Source of the DNA: Bacillota bacterium
GTDB lineage: Bacteria; Bacillota; Clostridia; Oscillospirales; Ruminococcaceae
Direction of reading: 5' to 3'
Length of the DNA stretch: 19,659 bases
NCBI GenBank assembly: GCA_023439835.1
Contig: JAEXUW010000026.1
Span: forward strand, 1-19,659
Made by a program: the position numbers and the translations under genes. Positions 14,440 to 19,659 of this stretch are shown here, piece after piece (position 1 is the first letter of the stretch; every line of letters begins with the position of its first letter). The notes below the pieces were generated by a model that made no database searches, was not told the origin of the DNA, and saw nothing but the letters and a program-made list of their open reading frames with translations.

Positions 14440-15150
14440 CTATGATTGAAAATATTCATTGACTTTTTTTTGCAACTCAATATCATCTTCAATTTCATCA
14501 TTAAGCGGGCTATCTTTTAATTTAACTATATAACCTAAATGAAATTTCTCTATAGATGATGTTGGTGCAGATTCAATTTTTTTATCTCCAAATATTTTAC
14601 AAATTCCGTTTCCAAAGTAATTCACCCAATGTATTGCAGTAGGTAAGTCATCTCTCCAATATCCATCAAATCTCCTGACGTTTACGTTGTTACCAATGCA
14701 AGCCCAAAATGGATCGAAAATTTCCACACATTCTTTAAAGGTTGAAATCAATTTGTCATTAATATCAGAACTTTCATATACAGGCAGTGTCAAAGGTAAA
14801 TTTACAATAAGGCTATTTGTGGTGCATGAATTACTTGCTCCTACCAACAAGCTGATGCTTGCAGAATCATCCTCTCTTAATGACGAGAAGAAACTCATAC
14901 GGTAACCTAAATCAAGAAACTGATTGTTTCCCTCCTTGTTTATTCCCTTTTTTAGCAGTTCTTCTAATGTATTCGCATTCCAATCAAAATTAAGTGCATC
15001 CTTTTTTCTTTTAGATGTTATATAGTTTGGTGCAATTTCTGGTCCAAATTCTTTTAGTGCTAGCAAGAGATTATTTGCTTTGGCCAAGCTTACGTGAAAG
15101 TCTTCGTTTGAAGGATTTGCCCATAATATCAATGAATGTCTTTGTATCAT
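14440..15150 (-). CDS. Immunity-protein-like (possible Imm52 family)
   Basis: A 236-residue soluble protein with no signal peptide or membrane segment. Its C-terminal third has the pattern I associate with polymorphic-toxin immunity proteins of the Imm52 or DUF3396-like kind: RRFDGYWRDDLPTAIHWVNY, then FGNGICKIFG and a final GYIVKLKDSP acidic stretch. In such systems the immunity protein binds and blocks a neighbouring toxin in the cytoplasm. This is recognition of a pattern, not of a close homologue. I chose the ATG at 15150 because GGAGG stands five bases upstream. A frame opening at 15177 has no binding site. No intact toxin gene is adjacent; a decayed gene tail lies upstream at 16914-17093. 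Confidence 0.5.
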   Translation of the reverse strand: MIQRHSLILWANPSNEDFHVSLAKANNLLLALKEFGPEIAPNYITSKRKKDALNFDWNANTLEELLKKGINKEGNNQFLDLGYRMSFFSSLREDDSASISLLVGASNSCTTNSLIVNLPLTLPVYESSDINDKLISTFKECVEIFDPFWACIGNNVNVRRFDGYWRDDLPTAIHWVNYFGNGICKIFGDKKIESAPTSSIEKFHLGYIVKLKDSPLNDEIEDDIELQKKVNEYFQS

Positions 15151-15219
15151 AATTACCTCCGTTTTACTTTTTAACAAAGGCTTCGCTAGGCTTTTGTCAG
15201 TTGGGGGGTTGGGGTTTTG

Positions 15220-15982
15220 CTATCCCCATAAAACAAAATTGTCAAATTTCCAGCCGCCGTTTTCATATACAAGATCATAATCATAGCTTGTTATTAACCA
15301 ATATGTCCAAATTCCACCGCGTGGAATTTCCTCACCTTTACGGCTGTCCTCAAGTATTATCGGCAGCTTCGTTTCATCGTCATACCCACCATATGCGCCG
15401 TAAATAATTATACTGTTATTCTCAACGTGGCACACGTATTGTGTATCAATATCAGGATGCCAATGATGAATGGTGTTCCTTATTATAATCCTGCCACTTG
15501 TTTTTTCAATTATTTCAACCTGATTACTCATATATGAGTAAGCATTTCCGCGCGTGCCATGACCTCCTATTATCACCGTATCATATCCTGTATAATTAGA
15601 TTCATCGGTAATATCCTCAAAAATAACATAGTTGGTCTTATAATCAAACCAAGCCTGTCCTGCTGCCTGCTGATCCATTGACAACGTATATTTGCCATCA
15701 TATTCATTAATCCTGCCGATCAAGTCAAATTGATTATTCACAAATCCATCTGTAAATAATGTGCGGTATCTGTCAATATACTCTTCGATTGTTTCACCTG
15801 TCGTTTCTTCACGAAGCCCCTCATCTGTGCGAATAAAAATGCCGGCATCCCATGCCATCGTTTTTGCAGTCTCAAACATTTGGAGTATTTCCTCATCTGT
15901 TGGAACTTCAATATTTTGATTTGCCACACGCTGTTAACATACAAGTGCAAACAATCAAAACTAAACTTAATATTCTTTTCAT
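15220..15982 (-). pseudogene. Frameshifted lipoprotein gene
   Basis: The ATG at 15982 (GGAGG 11 bases upstream) opens a clean lipoprotein signal peptide with lipobox LTAC and Cys19. That frame stops five codons later (ACGKSKY then TGA). From 15927 a second frame continues for 235 codons to 15220 without interruption, starting ANQNIEVPTDEEI. Removing one base from the AAA in GGCAAATC (minus strand, T-run at 15920-15922) joins the two into one protein of about 250 residues reading ...LTACGNQNIEVP.... So this is either a recent single-base insertion or a sequencing error. The exported part is rich in Tyr, Trp and Asp (GYDTVIIGGHGTRG, GGIWTYWLITSYDYDLVYENGGWKFD). I do not recognise its family. 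Confidence 0.75.
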
Positions 15983-16015
15983 TTTATTAGTTACCTCCAA
16001 AAGTTGTATCATAAA

Positions 16016-16897
16016 TTACAAATCAGGCACCGTGAAAATCTCTTCACGCACGCTGTCAGGCAAAGCCTTCATCAAATGATAGGCTTCATAGGGGTAATCC
16101 ATAACCCAGTATAACGTCATTGGATTTTCTTCTGAAAAGCCTGCACTCTTTACAATATGTGCCGCTAATTCATATTCTTCGCCTTGATTTTTATTATTTT
16201 CATCAAAGAAATAGTTATTGAAGTTTTCTATTATCTGCCGAACTTTTTTTGAATCAACTAAGTCTAAATAATTATCTTTCACTACATTATAAACCTTATT
16301 GTATTCTTCATATTCGCTTAAAGTCAAACCACATACTTTATCGAACACTTCAAAATCTTTATTTTCAATAACTAATCGACTCATATAATAACCGAAAAGC
16401 CATGTGTGTTCCTCATCAAAAAGCAGATAAGAATCTTCTTGGTTTTCCATTACCCATTCAACAGTCAGACGGTTGTCTGCCGTAATTCCATATTCAGTAA
16501 GCTTGCCCTTGAAATAATCCAACTTGTTCCCGAATAAAGAATCAATTTGTGAGAATACTTCTTTATCCTTAAGATTTTCAGAGCTTGGATAATCAAAAAT
16601 ATAGAAATTAAGCAAATTAATAAATCTTTCAGTCATGATTGTTGCTACTAGGGTGTTTTCTCCAGCTTCTGCAATAATCTCGCTTTTGTAAGACATAGCA
16701 TCAAAGTAATAATAACCTTCAACATGTACTGCCAGCATATAACAAAGACCCCATAAACGCGTTGTCATGAGCTGCATTAAATCAAGGACCTCTTGGCTAA
16801 CCTCCTTTTTATTACTGCATGCGGATGCAGAAACGGTGCAAATAACCAAAATAAAACAAATACATTTTTTCATTATGGAACTAATTATTACTTTCAT
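16016..16897 (-). CDS. Lipoprotein of unknown function with internal repeat
   Basis: A 293-residue predicted lipoprotein. A hydrophobic signal (9-26) ends ASAC, with Cys27 as the likely lipidated residue. The mature part is helical and acidic. It contains a duplicated segment: residues about 138-160 (GITADNRLTVEWVMENQEDS) and 252-276 (AGFSEENPMTLYWVMDYPYE) share the pattern GxxxxNxxTxxWVM. The start ATG has AAGGAGA seven bases upstream. It follows the gene remnant at 16914-17093 and precedes the frameshifted lipoprotein, with which it is probably co-transcribed. I do not recognise the family. An envelope-located immunity or surface function would fit the neighbourhood, but nothing in the sequence proves it. 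Confidence 0.7.
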   Translation of the reverse strand: MKVIISSIMKKCICFILVICTVSASACSNKKEVSQEVLDLMQLMTTRLWGLCYMLAVHVEGYYYFDAMSYKSEIIAEAGENTLVATIMTERFINLLNFYIFDYPSSENLKDKEVFSQIDSLFGNKLDYFKGKLTEYGITADNRLTVEWVMENQEDSYLLFDEEHTWLFGYYMSRLVIENKDFEVFDKVCGLTLSEYEEYNKVYNVVKDNYLDLVDSKKVRQIIENFNNYFFDENNKNQGEEYELAAHIVKSAGFSEENPMTLYWVMDYPYEAYHLMKALPDSVREEIFTVPDL

Positions 16898-16913
16898 TGT
16901 TAATTCTCCTTAG

Positions 16914-17093
16914 TCATTCTAATCGATGATCTTCCTTATTGTATTGACCCATTGAAATAGCAACATTTTCGCTTCCAACTAAAGCATCGCATAAATTAAT
17001 GCTTTGAAAATTTTTGCCATAATTTATATTGGCGTTATTTAGAACATTATTTATTTTATTAATTTCGCTTTCTGTGAAAAATCCAGGCTGTTT
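16914..17093 (-). pseudogene. C-terminal gene remnant without a start codon
   Basis: An open frame of 59 codons ends at TGA (16914-16916). It reads like real protein: a segment PGFFTESEINKINNVL near its start, CDALVGSENVAISMGQ later, and DHRLE at the end. It has no start codon near its beginning and is closed upstream by TGA at 17094-17096. It therefore looks like the 3' end of a larger gene whose front was lost. Its place ahead of the lipoprotein and immunity-like genes would suit a lost toxin. That is inference. Confidence 0.5.
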
Positions 17094-17146
17094 TCACATC
17101 CTAATTTCTAGACCAAATACCACTATGTAACAAAGATATTATGTAA

Positions 17147-17175
17147 ATGATAAATCTATTTTAACCTAATGTCAA
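17147..17175 (-). promoter_or_regulatory. Promoter for the lipoprotein/immunity-like block
   Basis: Read on the minus strand: a perfect -35 TTGACA (17170-17175), a 17-base spacer and -10 TATCAT (17147-17152). It would drive leftward transcription through the gene remnant, both lipoprotein genes and the immunity-like gene. The AT-rich stretch 17176-17416 behind it shows no gene. Confidence 0.65.
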
Positions 17176-17416
17176 TATTTTTGCTGGATAAAAATTCATA
17201 TATGCCGAATTTTGTAATATCACATGAAAGCTATAACAATATTTTTGAACATTTAATAAAAATTACACATTTTACTTTCGTACTAACTTCACCTGCTCTT
17301 TAACGAATCTGCTCAGCGATTTATCGACACCCGCACTGACGGGATCTAACACAAAAAGAATACGTTTCTAAAATGCGCACAAACACATTTCAGGAACGTA
17401 TCTTAATTTGTCCGCT

Positions 17417-18979
17417 TTAATCCACTCTCCAAACACACTCCGCCACTTCAACCCTCCTGAAGAAACTTCCTCCATCTTTTACGCTTCGGATGATGATCTT
17501 CTCCACAAATTGTTTTAGGAAGGCACGCCGTTCTGGGTTAGTCAATCCATCCCAGTTCTTTTTAAAATTCATAGCAATCTCCCGAAAGCTTACTGCTGCC
17601 GGTTCTTCTATTGCCCGGAACCGTTCAAGCTCGGCATTTATGACCAGTTTGTCAGCCGCCACCAGTCGTTTCATTTCTCGATAATCTTCAAACTCAATAT
17701 CATTGTGCACATAACGCTCCAGCGTTTCACGCTCACGCTGTTCAAGGCTTTTCAGCTTTGCTTCCAGAACTGTGACTGTTTCAGTGTTATCTCGCTTGAT
17801 TCGTTCTTCCTCCACAAGGGAAAGCGCATCGACTGGCTCGAAGTCAGCAATCTGTGCTATGTATTCTTCAAATGCCGCCTCCACTTTTTTATGGCTCATG
17901 CTTCCGACAGAGCAGGTTTTCAGCGTGTGATTGCCGCAGACATAGCCGATGTTGACCTGCACTTTAGTTTTCAACTGCTTTTTTGTGTTGTAGGTTTTCA
18001 GCTTATATCCGCACTCGGCGCATACCAGAAATCCGGCGAAGTATTTATCATCATTAGGCGGTTTTGTGATGACCGTTTTTTTGTTTGCGTTCAGAATGGA
18101 TTGTGCGGCTTCAAAAAGCTCCGGCGTGATAATCGCCTCATGCAAGCCGTCATACTCTGTGCTGTTATTCGGGTCGTTCATGTGATGGCGTACATTGCCG
18201 ATATAGTTGCAGTTGGAAAGAACCCGGCGTACTTTTGTAGATGACCAGGTTTTTTTGAGCTTTGTGGAAACATCCCGCAGATTGAGCCGTCGTGCAATAT
18301 CGGTCAGAGTTAAACCACCGTCCACAAACATCTCAAAAATATCCCGAACAACATTCGCTTCATCGGAATTAATCGTCTGGATTTTTTCACCCTTAACCCT
18401 GTCGTAGCCGTAGCTTGCCGAGGCGGTGCAAAGGGAATAACCCTCCTTGACTTTGCGCTCCACACCAACCTTTGTGCGCTCAATGATGTTCTCACGCTCA
18501 AATTCGGCGAAAATTCCGATAATTTTGAGAAACATCCTGCCGCTTGCTGTTTGTGTGTCAATGCTCTCCATCAGTGAGTTAAATGCACAATCATGGGCAT
18601 TGAATAAATCCACCAGATATATTAAGTCCGCTGTGGAACGTGTTAGTCGGTCGATTTTGAACACCAGCACGTTTTTGACTCGCCCGGCTTCAATGTCGGA
18701 AATCATCTCTTTGACCGCCGGACGCCCCTTGATATCCTTGCCCGAAATGCCCTCGTCGGCATATATTTTATAGATTGACCAGTCCTTTATGCGCACATAG
18801 TCCTTGAGCTTCTGCTCCTGCGCACGGATGGAAAACCCCTCCTGTGCCTGTTCTTCCGTTGATACACGCACATAAATTCCAGTTTGCAGCGGGGAGCCTC
18901 CGCCGGTATTTTCGTTGATGTTCACTGATGAACTTGCGTGAACCGGGTAATTGGAAGATTGAGAATGTTTTTTAATCAC
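17417..18979 (-). CDS. Large serine recombinase (site-specific integrase)
   Basis: A 520-residue recombinase that would cut and rejoin attachment sites through a serine-phosphate intermediate. The resolvase domain starts at YVRVSTEEQ, with Ser40 as the predicted nucleophile, and continues through YADEGISGKDIKGRPA, FKIDRLTRS and IFAEFERENIIERT. A Recombinase domain (RVLSNCNYIGNVRHH), a zinc beta-ribbon (CAECGYKL...YVCGNHTLKTC), a coiled coil (VLEAKLKSLEQRERETLERY) and a C-terminal FLKQFVEKIIIRSV part follow. This is the full layout of the large serine family. I chose GTG at 18979: GGGAG lies eight bases upstream and the codon overlaps the stop of the small upstream gene by 8 nt (GTGATTAA). The frame opens further to 19024, where no binding site is visible. 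Confidence 0.92.
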   Translation of the reverse strand: MIKKHSQSSNYPVHASSSVNINENTGGGSPLQTGIYVRVSTEEQAQEGFSIRAQEQKLKDYVRIKDWSIYKIYADEGISGKDIKGRPAVKEMISDIEAGRVKNVLVFKIDRLTRSTADLIYLVDLFNAHDCAFNSLMESIDTQTASGRMFLKIIGIFAEFERENIIERTKVGVERKVKEGYSLCTASASYGYDRVKGEKIQTINSDEANVVRDIFEMFVDGGLTLTDIARRLNLRDVSTKLKKTWSSTKVRRVLSNCNYIGNVRHHMNDPNNSTEYDGLHEAIITPELFEAAQSILNANKKTVITKPPNDDKYFAGFLVCAECGYKLKTYNTKKQLKTKVQVNIGYVCGNHTLKTCSVGSMSHKKVEAAFEEYIAQIADFEPVDALSLVEEERIKRDNTETVTVLEAKLKSLEQRERETLERYVHNDIEFEDYREMKRLVAADKLVINAELERFRAIEEPAAVSFREIAMNFKKNWDGLTNPERRAFLKQFVEKIIIRSVKDGGSFFRRVEVAECVWRVD

Positions 18980-19172
18980 TTCCGCTGCTCCCATCGTTGA
19001 TATCGATAGGAATTTGCGGCTCATCAGATTCGGGAGGCTCTTTATCCTTTTCGGCGTTATTTCGCTGTGCCTCAGTCTTCAAAAAAAATTTTAACATACG
19101 CTCTTGTAATGTCTTTGGTATTTCCAGCCCATGCGGCGCGTGAGCATTACAATTCTTATCTGCATTCGGCAT
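18972..19172 (-). CDS. Small protein coupled to the serine recombinase
   Basis: A 66-residue hydrophilic protein starting MPNADKNCNAHAPHG, with a helix-forming middle (LQERMLKFFLKTEAQRNNAEKD) and an acidic tail. GAGGTGAT precedes the ATG by about six bases. The frame opens earlier (19286), but without a binding site. Its stop overlaps the recombinase GTG by 8 nt, so the two are likely translated together. Small genes in this position are common in clostridial serine-recombinase elements and might be accessory or directionality factors. The function here is unknown. Confidence 0.65.
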   Translation of the reverse strand: MPNADKNCNAHAPHGLEIPKTLQERMLKFFLKTEAQRNNAEKDKEPPESDEPQIPIDINDGSSGSD

Positions 19173-19307
19173 ATATATCACCTCGAATAATCGGTCTTGG
19201 TAAAATATATGCATGAGAGTTTTCGAATAAAGATTGTCCTGCTTAAACGGGTACTGTTTATCTGAACATGAATTTTGATGAGGCAATCGGTGTTATCTAG
19301 TTTGTGT

Positions 19308-19356
19308 GGTTCATGCAAACATCAGGCGGTGTTTGAAGGCAATAATTGCATGAACC
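19308..19356. repeat. 11-bp perfect inverted repeat upstream of the recombinase
   Basis: GGTTCATGCAA (19308-19318) and TTGCATGAACC (19346-19356) are separated by 27 bases. They lie about 140 bases in front of the small recombinase-linked gene. The spacing fits a recombinase or regulator binding site or a long hairpin. Confidence 0.6.
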
Positions 19357-19404
19357 GAATTCGCAGGATACATGTAATACGGCGATTCGCACCTATTTCC
19401 TTAC

Positions 19405-19450
19405 TTAGCAAATTTCACCTTCAGGGGACGATGAAGATAAGATTTGCTAA
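19405..19450. repeat. Nested inverted repeat at the edge of the right direct repeat
   Basis: Outer arms TTAGCAAAT (19405-19413) and ATTTGCTAA (19442-19450) enclose inner arms CTTCA (19419-19423) and TGAAG (19432-19436) around GGGGACGA. The right half belongs to the direct repeat, and the left copy of that repeat has only this half. It is a candidate attachment or recombination site. Confidence 0.55.
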
Positions 19451-19534
19451 CCAATGAATTCTCAACCGAAGTTTACATTAAATCATGCAACGTCCGAATT
19501 CACAGTACCATTAAGAGCCGCAAACTCCTATCAT
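19426..19534. repeat. Direct repeat, right copy
   Basis: This matches 14094-14203 in the same orientation, about 5.3 kb away. The first 24 bases differ at one position, and the final ~50 bases differ by a few substitutions and one indel. The minus-strand gene at the right window edge ends inside it. Confidence 0.8.
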
Positions 19535-19659
19535 ACTCATCATAGTAGCCATAAATATCAAGATACACTTGCTGTGCGTTTTCAAACTCGGCGTTTGTTA
19601 TATTTGGATACACAGTCAAACCGTATTTTTGCTGTGAATGCTCGCCGAGCATAATTTGT
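19500..19659 (-). CDS. C-terminal end of an unrecognised protein (partial)
   Basis: A minus-strand frame enters from the right edge and runs 52 codons to TGA at 19500-19502. It includes YGLTVYPNITNAEFENAQQV and YLDIYGYYDEYD, which look like genuine coding sequence. The last ten or so residues (RSLRLLMVL) are encoded by the direct repeat, so the natural C-terminus may have been cut off as happened to AsnB. The family is not recognised. Confidence 0.45.
   Translation of the reverse strand, partial: QIMLGEHSQQKYGLTVYPNITNAEFENAQQVYLDIYGYYDEYDRSLRLLMVL

Noticed and set aside
14094..19534. Simple insertion of one mobile element into asnB
   Set aside because: If so, the missing 3' part of asnB should appear on the plus strand after 19534. 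The sequence there instead encodes an unrelated minus-strand protein end.
19454..19654. Plus-strand frame of 66 codons at the right edge, sharing NHATS..TVPLRAA with the AsnB tail
   Set aside because: The shared part is only the direct repeat read in the same frame. No ribosome binding site precedes it, and the opposite strand gives a more protein-like reading.

Overview
The window suggests a Gram-positive member of the Firmicutes/Bacillota, most likely a gut clostridium of the Ruminococcus/Oscillospiraceae kind. The signs are strong GGAGG ribosome binding sites, TTGACA/TATAAT-type promoters, a class B sortase, lipoproteins with lipoboxes, and a clostridial-type glycogen phosphorylase. The taxonomic placement is inference from gene style, not from a marker gene.

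Layout. (1) 1-3057, minus strand: a phage packaging stub of small terminase, large terminase and portal, transcribed leftward. It ends directly against a hairpin repeat block at the left edge. (2) 3184-5709, plus strand: a monocistronic glycogen phosphorylase with a clear promoter and a bidirectional terminator, convergent with (3) a class B sortase (5728-6717, minus) that carries a lipobox and a long Thr/Ser linker. (4) 6782-7925: about 1.1 kb without a credible gene, filled with three families of repeats: a ~180-bp unit, a modular terminator-like unit, and an array of 46-47-bp hairpin units. The last two families are also found at 1-160. (5) 7964-12438, minus: a five-gene operon with a recognisable promoter at 12475-12503. 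In transcription order it encodes a membrane-anchored zinc-ribbon protein (perhaps Tim44-like), an SPFH protein with three zinc ribbons, a double zinc-ribbon protein with a C-terminal membrane helix, and two TPM-domain proteins. It resembles the Bacillus ydjG-ydjH-ydjI envelope-stress genes but has no PspA (ydjF) gene in the window and has a duplicated TPM gene.

(6) 12586-14208, plus: an asnB-type asparagine synthetase with a structured leader. Its C-terminal ~130 residues are missing and replaced by a tail encoded in a repeat. (7) 14094-19534: an island bounded by two direct, imperfect ~110-bp repeats. It holds an immunity-protein-like gene, a frameshifted lipoprotein gene, an intact lipoprotein gene and a start-less C-terminal gene remnant, all downstream of one promoter (17147-17175). 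Next come a large serine recombinase and a small translationally coupled protein, with strong inverted repeats upstream of them. The gene content looks like a decayed toxin/immunity or 'orphan immunity' island beside a site-specific recombinase. (8) 19500-19659: the C-terminal end of a further minus-strand gene that runs off the window.

The most unusual content is the SPFH/zinc-ribbon/TPM operon, with evidence of tandem duplication in it. Next are the asnB-breaking repeat pair around the recombinase island and the hairpin repeats that sit at several gene ends.
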